The notes under the pieces are model-generated. The model did no database searches. It saw nothing but the letters and a program-made list of their open reading frames with translations, and was not told the DNA's origin. Positions 8,238-16,760 of a DNA stretch of 64,000 nt are shown in pieces (position 1 is the first letter of the stretch; each line of letters starts with the position of its first letter). Source of the DNA: Oceanobacillus_B kapialis (GTDB taxonomy: Bacteria > Bacillota > Bacilli > Bacillales > Amphibacillaceae); the NCBI RefSeq assembly GCF_042685265.1, contig NZ_JBHUMX010000041.1; one strand, 5' to 3'. Made by a program: the position numbers and the translations under genes.

Positions 8238-9349
8238 ATGGAATTCTTCTAGCAAAGTTTCGAATATTTATACGGAATCCTTGGAGCTTTATTATATTTA
8301 CAGTAATGTCGATCGGGTTTGCTCTTATCATAGGTGGAAGTGGGTCTGCTACAAGTATTTCTGTGCCAATTAATACAGCAGATAATTCTATTAAAGAGTC
8401 TACTTTAGCCAACGTTCTGACAGAAGACGAAGCTTTTCGTTTTAATTGGATGAATAAGGATGAGTTACAGGAGCAAGTTGAAAATGGAAAAGCAGAAGCT
8501 GGCGTGATCCTCCGAGAGAACTCTTATCAGCTAATAGTTGGAGTAGAATCCCCAAATATAAGCATGATTGAGCAGGCCATCCAGCGTGCTTATACAAAAC
8601 GTAATCAAGAGGTGGCATTGTTAAAAGCATCTGGTGCAGAGACGGAAGAAGAAAAGAAAGCTATCCTTAACGATTTCGAGAATGCGATGAACAATCCAGC
8701 CTATGAAGTGGAGACAACAAATTTTCAAAGCGAAGATGCAGTAGTCTATGATAACACCTTTCAATCCTTATTTGGTTTTACATTGTTTTTTGTAATCTAC
8801 ACAATAGCCTACAACCTTTTGCCGATCCTGGTAGAAAAACGAGACGGTGTTTGGGACAGGATGATCCTGTCTCCTGTGAAAAAGTGGGAGATGTATGTGG
8901 CAAATCTTATCTATAGTTTTATAGAGGGGTATGTACAGGTTCTAGTTATCTTTTGTATCTTTCGTTATTGGGTTGGGGTTGATTTCCAGGGGAGATTTCT
9001 AGAAACAGTATTGCTGATCATCCCTTATTTATTCTCCATTGTAGCATTATCAATTTTGATCATATCTGTTCTTAAAAACGTGCAACAGTTTAATGCTCTC
9101 ATACCCATTATTGCCGTAAGTATGGCGATGATTGGTGGAGCATATTGGCCGATAGAAATTGTAAAATCAGAAGTATTGATTACCTTATCCAAGTTGAACC
9201 CACTTACCTATGGGATGGAAGTCCTGCAAGGGGTGGTTTTATATCAATACTCTTTTGATGAATTACTATTCCCCATAAGTATATTGGTTTTAATGGGTGT
9301 GGTGATGATAGGACTTGGTATTCACTTTATGGAGAGAAGGCATGTATAG
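8234..9349 (+). CDS. ABC-2 type permease (LnrN-like)
   Basis: 371 aa. It has the same architecture as its neighbour: N-terminal helix (SFIIFTVMSIGFALIIGG), a soluble domain of ~150 residues, then six helices ending just before MERRHV. I chose GTG 8234, which overlaps the previous stop (GTGA) and follows an AAGGGGGG SD. The length then matches LnrN-type permeases. The hydrophilic block carries EKRDGVWDRMILSPVKKWEMY, the cytoplasmic coupling motif of drug-type ABC-2 permeases. Substrate by analogy: membrane-active antibiotics. Confidence 0.9.
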   Translation: MNGILLAKFRIFIRNPWSFIIFTVMSIGFALIIGGSGSATSISVPINTADNSIKESTLANVLTEDEAFRFNWMNKDELQEQVENGKAEAGVILRENSYQLIVGVESPNISMIEQAIQRAYTKRNQEVALLKASGAETEEEKKAILNDFENAMNNPAYEVETTNFQSEDAVVYDNTFQSLFGFTLFFVIYTIAYNLLPILVEKRDGVWDRMILSPVKKWEMYVANLIYSFIEGYVQVLVIFCIFRYWVGVDFQGRFLETVLLIIPYLFSIVALSILIISVLKNVQQFNALIPIIAVSMAMIGGAYWPIEIVKSEVLITLSKLNPLTYGMEVLQGVVLYQYSFDELLFPISILVLMGVVMIGLGIHFMERRHV

Positions 9350-9394
9350 AAGGCTAGATTAACTCATTTTCTATATGCGGTGCAGTAAGAAGCT

Positions 9395-9428
9395 AGGGGA
9401 AGCCCCTTTTTATAGGGTTTCCTCTTAT
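9395..9428 (+). terminator. Probable terminator of the HK-RR-ABC operon
   Basis: AGGGG-aag-CCCCTTTTT, nested in a longer imperfect stem (AGGGGAAGCCC / GGGTTTCCTCT), 45 bp after the last permease gene. Confidence 0.55.
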
Positions 9429-9429
9429 G

Positions 9430-9687
9430 CCATCTATCTTGCCAGGGTGTTAACTAATCCTACTTTAATTTGCCTGTATAGGTGCGATTCGTCCAATTAA
9501 CATTTGGTTGGGGAGAGAGGGTATTCACAATAAATGAAGTTTCAGTTTCGTTCATGGTCACTGTAATATTTTTGAAAAAGCGAACAGGGAAGGTAGAATT
9601 CGCTTTGGAAACTTGTTATAATCTTCCTCGTAGCTTTATTTTACAGTAAAATGAATAGTCATTCATTTAGAAAAGAAGGAAAAAGAA
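9430..9687. promoter_or_regulatory. YhgE upstream region: extended -10 promoter and TetR-like dyad
   Basis: An extended -10 element TTGTTATAAT ends at 9622. The near-palindrome AATGAATAG|TCATTCATT (9650-9667, 16 of 18 positions symmetric) lies between promoter and start codon. Dyads of this sequence are typical TetR-family operators, and yhgE genes are often governed by a TetR regulator. No regulator gene is present here. On the minus strand, 9485-9615 is an open frame without a good start (contains TLSPQPNVNWTNRTYTGKLK), possibly a gene remnant. Confidence 0.5.
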
Positions 9688-11898
9688 TTGAAGAACATCT
9701 GGAGAATATTTTCAAGAGACATAAAAAACACCGGTACGAATTGGGTAGCATTATTATTAATAGGTGGTTTGATTATCTTACCGTCCCTGTATGCCTGGTT
9801 TAATATTAAGGCATCCTGGGATCCATATGGCCAGACAGACCAAATTCCGATTGGGGTCGTGAATGAGGATACAGGAGCCACAGTAAGAGACGAGGACATT
9901 GATGTCGGTCAAGAGCTCATCAGTACTTTAAAAGAAAATCCTACAATGGATTGGCATTTCGTGAACCGACACGAAGCGATGGAGAAATTGGAGTATGGAG
10001 AGTATTTCGCTGTTATCGTAATTCCTGAAAACTTTTCAAAAAAGCTGGGAACCGTAATTGATGATCAGCCTGAAAAAGCGGATATGGAATATTACGTAAA
10101 TGAAAAAATAAATGCGATTGCACCGAAAATAACTGATAAAGGCGCTTCCGCGATAACGGATGAAATAAGTAGTCACTTTATTTCGACCGTTAATGGAGTG
10201 ATCTTTGACATATTTAACGACATTGGACTTGAATTAGAACAAGACCTGCCGGACATTGAACGGTTTGAAAACTATATTTTTGATTTAGAGGAAAATTTAC
10301 CTGAGATTAATCAATTAATTAATCAAACACTGGCTGATGCAAATAGTGCTGGGGATATGATTAATCGAGCTCAAGAGCTTGTCCCAGAAGCTGAGCGTGT
10401 TACCGGTAACGGATTAGAAACCATTGATAATACGACAGCATATTTAAATAAGGCAGAGGACCGACTAAATGAAATTGCACCACAGGTTCAAGAAGATTTA
10501 GAACGCGTTCAGCAAATTGCTGAGGAGACAAATACATTTTTACAAGAGGTCCAATCCACTGGAATTGACTTTTCAAATGGTGCTGAATTGACGAATCAAT
10601 TAGATGAACAGGTGGCACAGCAAATCGAGGCTGTTACTTCCATAGAAGAGATATTAAGACAGATACAACAACAGCAAAATACTCAGGGAGAAAACGATGA
10701 AGCCACCGAAACAGAAGAAGGTAATAATGAAAATAATCAAGCAAACCAACAGATCGAGCAAGCACTTGAGGAGCTTGAAACCATTCGTACAGGACTTGAA
10801 TCTGCCCAAGAACGCAGTGGTGAGATTCGTACCTTTGTGGAAGAAAAGCAATCGGAAATAGAAGGTGTCATAAATGATCTGCAAAGCTTAACCGAAGATA
10901 CTTCCACAAAGATCGATGCTTTTATTACCGAATACAATGAATCCATTGAGCCAACAGTATTAGCGGAAGTAGGAAGGGCAAAGAACACACTTGCCGATGC
11001 TCGTGGTATCCTGGTAGAAATTCAATCGGCTATTCCAGAGGTGGAAAGAATTCTTTCAAGTACAGAGAATGACCTTGGAGAAGGAGAAGGCATGCTTGAA
11101 ACAGTTCAAGATGAGTTTCCATATGTGAACGATAAGGTCAATCAAATAGCTGATCGAATAAGAGAAATACAAGGGGAAACAGATATTGGAGAAATTATTG
11201 AACTGCTGCAAAATGACCCGGATGCTGAACAAGGATTCTTCGCGGAACCTGTGCAGTTAAATGAAAATAAGATTTTTCCGATAGAAAATTATGGATCTGG
11301 GATGACACCTTTTTATTCAGTGCTTGCAATTTGGGTAGGTGGTTTATTACTGATATCCTTACTTTCAACGGATACGCCAAACCTTGAGAATTATTCTTCA
11401 AGACAGATATATTTTGGCAAGCTGTTCACGTTTATTACCATTGGCTTATTACAAGCAAGTATCGTTACGTCAGGTGATATATTCCTATTAGATGTGACGA
11501 TGGCGAATCCTGGATGGTTTGTTCTTTTCGGCTTACTGATTAGTCTAGTATTTATGCTTATTACGTATACACTAGTGTCTGTATTTGGGGATATTGGAAA
11601 AGCAATGGTAATTGTTTTGCTTGTTCTGCAAATTGCCGGCTCGGGCGGTACGTACCCTGTCGTACTTTTACCAGACTTTTTCCAAGCTATTCATCCATTT
11701 TTACCGTTTAGTTATGCGATCGATCTAATGCGTGAAGCAGTAGGGGGTATTGTTTGGTCGCGAGTACTACATGATCTTATTTTCTTAGGGATTTTTGGAA
11801 TTGCGGCGATCGTGTTAGGAGCATTTTTAAAACAACCAATTAATAGACAGTCTAAAAAGATAAAACAAAAATCGAAAGAATCAGGTCTATTTCATTAA
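9688..11898 (+). CDS. YhgE/Pip domain membrane protein
   Basis: 736 aa from TTG with SD AAGAAGG. A transmembrane helix at 15-36 (LLIGGLIILPSLYAWFNIKASWDPYG is the YhgE/Pip N-terminal hallmark) precedes a long extracytoplasmic domain of ~500 residues. That domain is largely coiled coil, with a low-complexity Gln/Asn/Glu stretch near 330-355. Five C-terminal helices follow (VLAIWVGGLLLISLL onward), ending in a basic tail. The family includes phage-infection protein Pip and YueB-like phage receptors and is related to type VII secretion EsaA; it resembles ABC-2 permeases. Actual function here is unknown. It is a monocistronic unit with its own promoter and possible TetR operator. Confidence 0.9.
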   Translation: MKNIWRIFSRDIKNTGTNWVALLLIGGLIILPSLYAWFNIKASWDPYGQTDQIPIGVVNEDTGATVRDEDIDVGQELISTLKENPTMDWHFVNRHEAMEKLEYGEYFAVIVIPENFSKKLGTVIDDQPEKADMEYYVNEKINAIAPKITDKGASAITDEISSHFISTVNGVIFDIFNDIGLELEQDLPDIERFENYIFDLEENLPEINQLINQTLADANSAGDMINRAQELVPEAERVTGNGLETIDNTTAYLNKAEDRLNEIAPQVQEDLERVQQIAEETNTFLQEVQSTGIDFSNGAELTNQLDEQVAQQIEAVTSIEEILRQIQQQQNTQGENDEATETEEGNNENNQANQQIEQALEELETIRTGLESAQERSGEIRTFVEEKQSEIEGVINDLQSLTEDTSTKIDAFITEYNESIEPTVLAEVGRAKNTLADARGILVEIQSAIPEVERILSSTENDLGEGEGMLETVQDEFPYVNDKVNQIADRIREIQGETDIGEIIELLQNDPDAEQGFFAEPVQLNENKIFPIENYGSGMTPFYSVLAIWVGGLLLISLLSTDTPNLENYSSRQIYFGKLFTFITIGLLQASIVTSGDIFLLDVTMANPGWFVLFGLLISLVFMLITYTLVSVFGDIGKAMVIVLLVLQIAGSGGTYPVVLLPDFFQAIHPFLPFSYAIDLMREAVGGIVWSRVLHDLIFLGIFGIAAIVLGAFLKQPINRQSKKIKQKSKESGLFH

Positions 11899-11969
11899 TG
11901 CATTTGTAAGTATAAATAGAATATAGAAATCTCCTTTACTAATTTAAAAAAAGAAGGGAATGGATATGT

Positions 11970-12464
11970 TTGAAGATCAACGATGAAGCGAGAGATAAAC
12001 TATGGGAAGAGGTAGCAGCTCTAAGTGATGAGGAATTAAATAAACGGCCTTGCTCTAACGAATGGTCAATTGCACAAGTGATGGAGCATTTATACTTAAT
12101 GGAGCGTACTGTCGTGCATAATATAAAGCATACTTTAGAAAATGGTTCTATTAAGGAAGTTAGCACAAAGCCAATAGAGCTCACTGTAAATCGCTCCAGA
12201 AAAATAGAGGCTCCTACGTTTGTGGAACCGAGTGACTCAGATAAAACCATTGAGGTTATAAAGGAAAAATTGCATACCTCACATGAATCATTGCGCAAGC
12301 TTGATGAGGATGTTGATAAAGAACGCTTAGAAGAGAAAACGGCAATCCATCCTGTGTTTGGAGAAATGAATTTAGCGCAATGGATCCCATTTGTTGGTTA
12401 CCATGAGCTGAGGCATATAGAGCAGATTAAAGAGGTTAAAGATAAGCTTGGATTAACTAAATAG
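11970..12464 (+). CDS. DinB/YfiT-like putative metal-dependent protein
   Basis: 164 aa of the DinB_2 four-helix-bundle superfamily. The metal-site pattern is seen in the first helix (EWSIAQVMEHLYLMERTVV, His) and last helices (VGYHELRHIEQI, two His). TTG 11970 is the only in-frame start after the SD (AGAAGGG, 11953-11958). Nearby ATGs at 11960 and 11966 are in another frame that stops within 8 codons. Many relatives are thiol-dependent transferases or of unknown function, so only the family can be stated. Followed by a strong terminator. Confidence 0.82.
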   Translation: MKINDEARDKLWEEVAALSDEELNKRPCSNEWSIAQVMEHLYLMERTVVHNIKHTLENGSIKEVSTKPIELTVNRSRKIEAPTFVEPSDSDKTIEVIKEKLHTSHESLRKLDEDVDKERLEEKTAIHPVFGEMNLAQWIPFVGYHELRHIEQIKEVKDKLGLTK

Positions 12465-12470
12465 GTTGAG

Positions 12471-12497
12471 AAAGGACAGGGAACTGTCCTTTTTTTG
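12471..12497 (+). terminator. Rho-independent terminator after the DinB-like gene
   Basis: AAAGGACAG-GGAA-CTGTCCTTT followed by a T run: a perfect 9-bp stem with tetraloop, 6 bp past the stop. Confidence 0.9.
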
Positions 12498-12534
12498 TTG
12501 TCTAAGAAAATATAAAATCTAGTTGTTGTGGATA

Positions 12535-12625
12535 ACAAAACAACTGAACCAGCCACGTCCAGCTCCAGCGCCCAGCGAGACTTTCCTCGTCTTTGTACGA
12601 TAAGTAAACATCAGCTCCAAGTATT
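12535..12625. repeat. GTCCAGCTCCAGCGCC-type dispersed repeat remnant
   Basis: CCACGTCCAGCTCCAGCGCCCAGCGA is a GC-rich motif that recurs in intergenic regions of many Bacillaceae. Here it is a single degenerate copy. A related but weaker CCAGCTC motif pair is seen at about 5908-5935. No coding meaning. Confidence 0.4.
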
Positions 12626-12745
12626 CTTCCCTTCTATCATTTTGTTCACCAACTTGTAAACAAGTACCAGTTTTGACAGGGTTTAAACAATTCTCTTTTC
12701 TAGTATAATAGAATGATAGCAGTTTAGCAGAGAGGGGAAGGCCAC

Positions 12746-13708
12746 ATGAAGAAAAAACGTATAATTGGCATAGTGATTGGAGTTCTCTCCATTTTGCTAG
12801 TAATTGATATAGTTGCAAGCTTTTATTTTTATAATTTAGCTGTTGAGCGAAATAAAAAAGATTTCCTCCAAGGAAATGCAGACCTTGAAGTTTCAGCAGA
12901 GGCAATGGACGTGTTTATAGAAGGTGATTGGCGAGAATGGGTTGATAGCCAAGATTTTGAACAGTGGGACATGACCTCTTATGATGGGATAGATCTTAAA
13001 GGGTATTATCTTCCAGCGAAAGAACCAACCAATAAGACTGTCGTGTTAGCGCATGGTTATCTAGGCAATGCCAGAGATATGGGGCTTTATGGCCAGTATT
13101 ATTATGAGGAACTAGGATACAACATTTTTACGGCTGATATGAGAGGTCATGGCCATAGTGGTGGTGATTATATTGGTTTTGGCTGGCATGATCGATTGGA
13201 TTATATAGATTGGATGGATCGGATCATAGAGGAAACAGGTAAAGACACAGAAATAGTTATGCACGGCGTCTCGATGGGAGCAGCGACAGTATTAATGGCA
13301 AGCGGTGAAGAAGAACTTCAACCGAACGTAAAAGCAATTATAGCTGATAGTTCATACAGTAGTGTTTATGATGTGTTTGATTACCAGCTCGGCCGTATGT
13401 TCCACTTGCCTGCTTTCCCAGTGCTTCCTAGTACAAGCATTGTGACTAAGGCGAGAGCTGGTTATTCGTTGAAAGAAGCATCAGCTCTAGATCAAGTGGA
13501 AAAAACAGATGTACCAATTCTCTATATTCATGGCAATGATGATACCTTTGTACCAACGAAAATGACAGAAGAGCTAGTAGAACATACAAATAGCGACGCG
13601 GAACTGATTACATTTGATAATGCAGGACATGGTGAGACGTTCGTTACACAAAAAGATCGATATGTTTCTAAGTTGAATGAATTTCTTGCTAAGTATATAA
13701 AAGAATAA
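12746..13708 (+). CDS. Membrane-anchored alpha/beta hydrolase (YqkD-like)
   Basis: 320 aa with an uncleaved-looking N-terminal signal anchor (KKKRIIGIVIGVLSILLVIDIVASFYFY), placing the enzyme outside the membrane. Alpha/beta-hydrolase core: oxyanion HGYLGNARDMG, ADMRGHGHSGG, nucleophile elbow GVSMGA (Ser), late Asp in IHGNDDTFVPT, and His in NAGHGETF. Resembles Bacillus YqkD and cinnamoyl-ester-hydrolase-like DUF proteins; substrate unknown. SD AGAGGGGAAGG precedes the ATG. Monocistronic; repeat element copy 1 follows 10 bp after the stop and may supply the terminator. Confidence 0.87.
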   Translation: MKKKRIIGIVIGVLSILLVIDIVASFYFYNLAVERNKKDFLQGNADLEVSAEAMDVFIEGDWREWVDSQDFEQWDMTSYDGIDLKGYYLPAKEPTNKTVVLAHGYLGNARDMGLYGQYYYEELGYNIFTADMRGHGHSGGDYIGFGWHDRLDYIDWMDRIIEETGKDTEIVMHGVSMGAATVLMASGEEELQPNVKAIIADSSYSSVYDVFDYQLGRMFHLPAFPVLPSTSIVTKARAGYSLKEASALDQVEKTDVPILYIHGNDDTFVPTKMTEELVEHTNSDAELITFDNAGHGETFVTQKDRYVSKLNEFLAKYIKE

Positions 13709-13718
13709 ATATTGTTAC

Positions 13719-13988
13719 GAGGCTGGGACATATTAGTACATAAATACGAGTAATACATTTTCAGAACCGCTTCGCTTCGGCAGAACACTCCGCTTTCCAC
13801 GGGCACGGCCTCAGCCTCCTCGTGGAAAGGTCACCACTGCGGGGTCTTCGGACTCGTGCTGTTCCCGTTGGAGTCTCCGTATTCTGCCTACGCTAAAATG
13901 AGAAAACCCGAACTAGACAAACCTTTATTCAAGGAATTGTTTGATAGTTCGGGTTTTCATGTGTTAAGAGAACTTTTATCCCAGCCTC
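13719..13988. repeat. GGCTGGGACA-bounded dispersed element, copy 1 (270 bp)
   Basis: Bounded by a perfect 10-bp inverted repeat GAGGCTGGGA / TCCCAGCCTC. The interior holds a GC-rich imperfect palindrome (CTTCGGCAGAACACTCCGC ... GGAGTCTCCGTATTCTGCC) and a long AT hairpin AAAACCCGAACTA...TAGTTCGGGTTTT. A second copy lies at 29401-29716. No ORF, no transposase. It may act as a structured RNA or terminator when transcribed. Confidence 0.88.
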
Positions 13989-14042
13989 TTTCCTACTATT
14001 AGTCAAGTATAAAATTGTAATGAGGATTTGTTTTACTCGATA

Positions 14043-14345
14043 CTATTTATTATTGGTACATAGAGACCTCGTACGTATTATCGTACTTTTATTATTCTTG
14101 ACCATGGGATAGATACATTTCAGTAGCTTATTCATGCAGGCTACAGTGTCTACCTTATCCTTTCCTTTTTGGATATAGGTTGCTTCTTTAATTTGTAATA
14201 ATAATCCACAATGTGATTTGGAGCTTCTTTTGTTGACGAATCATATTTCTAACAATGAAATCTAAAATATCTCTGCCTTTAGGGTTTTCGTTTTTATTGA
14301 TGCAATCTTGTCCAATGTTTATACGTTTGATATTCACTTTCACGC
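14043..14345 (-). pseudogene. IS110-family transposase C-terminal remnant
   Basis: Three minus-strand frames together resemble the C-terminus of an IS110/IS1111 transposase. Upstream frame: INKNENPKGRDILDFIVRN (about 14265-14340). Middle: EAPNHIVDYYYKLKKQP (about 14170-14235). Last: VDTVACMNKLLKCIYPMVKN, to a stop at 14043-14045. Frameshifts separate the parts and the N-terminal DEDD domain is missing. Family call is by motif memory (YYxxKKxQ... then KVAxVACMNKLLxxI), not a search. Confidence 0.5.
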
Positions 14346-14396
14346 AATTAATTTAAGTTATTTTGCATATTTATAAAATGAAATTAATAAATATAC

Positions 14397-14446
14397 TTGA
14401 ATTATTCCTTGAGGGTATTTATACTAATGAATAATTAAAAAATTCA
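14397..14446 (+). promoter_or_regulatory. Sigma-A promoter and ARG box of the arginine operon
   Basis: -35 TTGAAT (14397-14402), 17-bp spacer, -10 TATACT (14420-14425). Immediately downstream the dyad TGAATAATTAAAAAATTCA (14428-14446) matches the ArgR/AhrC ARG-box pattern (TGAAT...ATTCA). Its position over the expected transcription start is ideal for arginine-dependent repression. Weaker ARG-like AT-rich half sites lie at about 14364-14382. Confidence 0.8.
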
Positions 14447-14473
14447 GATGAGCACAAGAAAGGGTGGTAGGTT

Positions 14474-15511
14474 TTGAAGCAAGCGGCAATTGTTGGCGGC
14501 ACTGGCTATGGAGCTATAGAACTTATCAGATTATTACATTCACACAGTGAAATAGAGCTAGTGAACATTTATTCCCACTCACAGCATGAGACGGCGATTT
14601 CTTCTGTGTATCCCCATTTAAAAAACATCGAGAATACCACTCTAGATTCACTGGATATTGCAGCCCTAACCAAAAATGTAGATATTGTATTTTTTGCCAC
14701 CCCTGCTGGTATAGCGAAGGAATTCATTCCTAAAATAGGTAATGGAATTCAGTGTATTGATTTGTCCGGAGATTTACGTCTTTCTTCCCGGGATGCATAT
14801 AAAAATTGGTACAAAGCAGAAGCCGCAGATCAAAGCTTATTGGACGTTGCAGTCTATGGGCTTTCTGAGATTAATCGACAAAAGATAAAGGAAGCTACAA
14901 TTCTATCAAATCCTGGTTGTTTTCCAACTGCCGCCTTGCTTGGATTAATCCCAGCACTACAAAACGAATACATACACACAGAAGGAATTGTTATTGACGG
15001 AAAGACTGGAATATCTGGAGCAGGCAAAACACCATCTGCACGGACCCATTTTCCTGAAACAAATGACAATATTACCGCCTATAAAATTGGCCAGCATCAG
15101 CACATTCCAGAGATTGATCAATATTTAAGTGAACACTGTTCCACAACTGTGCACGCAACATTGACAACGCATTTGGTTCCTATGACAAGAGGGATTATAT
15201 GTACCATGTACGGAAAAGTTAATGGCTATTACACAACTGAAAAGATTCTATCAGACTACCAACATTTTTATGAAGGAAACCAGTTTGTCAGAGTCCTAGA
15301 TGCGGGAGAATTCCCAACAACAAAAGGTGTATATGGAAGCAACTTCTGTGATATTGGCCTACACGTAGACAGCCGAACGAATCAGCTGATTATCGTTTCA
15401 GCTATCGATAACTTAATGAAAGGAGCCGCAGGGCAAGCGATTCAAAATGTCAATATCATGAATGGTTGGAACGAGAACAATGGATTAAAACACATTCCAA
15501 TTTATCCATAG
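14474..15511 (+). CDS. argC: N-acetyl-gamma-glutamyl-phosphate reductase
   Basis: 345 aa from TTG (SD GGGTGG). Third step of arginine synthesis: NADPH-dependent reduction of N-acetylglutamyl-5-phosphate. N-terminal Rossmann motif VGGTGYGAIELIRLL; catalytic Cys in ILSNPGCFPTAALLGL; then DGKTGISGAGKTPS and the substrate-binding HxHxPEI (GQHQHIPEI). First gene of an arg-car operon, directly behind the ARG-box promoter; argJ starts 13 bp after its stop. Confidence 0.96.
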   Translation: MKQAAIVGGTGYGAIELIRLLHSHSEIELVNIYSHSQHETAISSVYPHLKNIENTTLDSLDIAALTKNVDIVFFATPAGIAKEFIPKIGNGIQCIDLSGDLRLSSRDAYKNWYKAEAADQSLLDVAVYGLSEINRQKIKEATILSNPGCFPTAALLGLIPALQNEYIHTEGIVIDGKTGISGAGKTPSARTHFPETNDNITAYKIGQHQHIPEIDQYLSEHCSTTVHATLTTHLVPMTRGIICTMYGKVNGYYTTEKILSDYQHFYEGNQFVRVLDAGEFPTTKGVYGSNFCDIGLHVDSRTNQLIIVSAIDNLMKGAAGQAIQNVNIMNGWNENNGLKHIPIYP

Positions 15512-15524
15512 AAAGGGTGGGAGC

Positions 15525-16751
15525 ATGGTAACGGTACAGACAGAAGCAATTGAGTTATTGAAAGAAGGACATGTAACAACACCAAAAGGCTTTACAGCAG
15601 GTGGAATTCATTGTGGAATACGGAAAAAGAGACGTGACTTTGGCTGGATTTATTCTGAAACGCCTGCAGTTGCGGCGGGTGTTTACACCATGAATGCTTT
15701 TCAGGCAGCTCCCTTAAAAGTTACGAAGCGAGCCATTGCAGAAAGTAATCAATTGCAGGCGATCATCGTTAATGCTGGTGTTGCAAATGCTTGTACAGGC
15801 CAACAGGGAGATATAGATGCAGAAGAAATGCAACAAAATGCTGCTTCTATACTGAATATCCCTGCAAGTTATGTAGGAGTAGCTTCAACTGGAGTTATTG
15901 GAACCCCGCTCCCAATGGACAAAATCAACACAGCCATCCAAGAGATATCGATAACGAATGAGTCTGCTCCACACCATTTTGCTGATGCCATTTTAACGAC
16001 AGATACGGTGACAAAGCAAGTCGCTGTACAAATAGAAATTGACGGGAAGACGATTACAATTGGTGGGGCTGCGAAAGGCTCTGGCATGATTCATCCAAAT
16101 ATGGCTACGATGCTTGGCTTTATTACAACAGACGCAGCAGTGGAAGCGGACAGTCTTCAACTTGCGCTTAAACAGACAACAGATAAGACATTTAATATGA
16201 TCACAGTCGATGGAGATTGCAGTACGAATGACATGGTAATCGTGATGGCAAATGGCATGCAGGAAAACAAAGTTTTAAACGTATCACATCCACAATGGCG
16301 ACTGTTTGTTGATGCCTTGAATATGGTAAGTGAGGAACTTGCCAAAATGATTGCAAGGGACGGAGAAGGTGCTACTAAATTAATTGAAGTAAACGTCAAA
16401 GGTGCTCCTTCACAGGAGACTGCATCACAGGTTGCTAAGGCTGTTATTTCTTCTAATCTTGTAAAAACAGCCATCTATGGTGCTGATCCTAATTGGGGAC
16501 GCATCGTCTGTGCGGTAGGCTATAGTGAACAACCTATCGATCCAAATAAAGTCTGTGTTGCTATTGGCGAAATTTCTGTTGTAAAAGATGGCGTGCCAGT
16601 AGCGTTTAATGAATTGGACGGAAAGCACTATTTACAACAAAAGGACATCACAATACAAGTGAATTTGCAGGATGGACCATATAATGCGACTGCATGGGGC
16701 TGTGACTTAACGTATGATTACGTCAAAATTAATGCCTCCTATCGGACGTGA
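15525..16751 (+). CDS. argJ: Bifunctional ornithine acetyltransferase / N-acetylglutamate synthase
   Basis: 408 aa. Recycles the acetyl group from N-acetylornithine to glutamate, making the pathway cyclic. The autocleavage site is visible in AAKGSGMIHPNMATMLGF (Ala-Thr; Thr becomes the nucleophile of the beta subunit). TVDGDCSTNDM and the C-terminal DPNWGRIVCAVGYS are also family signatures. SD AAAGGGTGGGAG precedes the ATG. Whether it is mono- or bifunctional cannot be read from sequence, but no separate argA is seen here. Confidence 0.96.
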   Translation: MVTVQTEAIELLKEGHVTTPKGFTAGGIHCGIRKKRRDFGWIYSETPAVAAGVYTMNAFQAAPLKVTKRAIAESNQLQAIIVNAGVANACTGQQGDIDAEEMQQNAASILNIPASYVGVASTGVIGTPLPMDKINTAIQEISITNESAPHHFADAILTTDTVTKQVAVQIEIDGKTITIGGAAKGSGMIHPNMATMLGFITTDAAVEADSLQLALKQTTDKTFNMITVDGDCSTNDMVIVMANGMQENKVLNVSHPQWRLFVDALNMVSEELAKMIARDGEGATKLIEVNVKGAPSQETASQVAKAVISSNLVKTAIYGADPNWGRIVCAVGYSEQPIDPNKVCVAIGEISVVKDGVPVAFNELDGKHYLQQKDITIQVNLQDGPYNATAWGCDLTYDYVKINASYRT

Positions 16752-16760
16752 GGTGACGTG

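Noticed and set aside
14474..14476. T-box or other riboswitch before argC
   Set aside because: Only 50 bp lie between promoter and start and they hold an ARG box; no room for a riboswitch.
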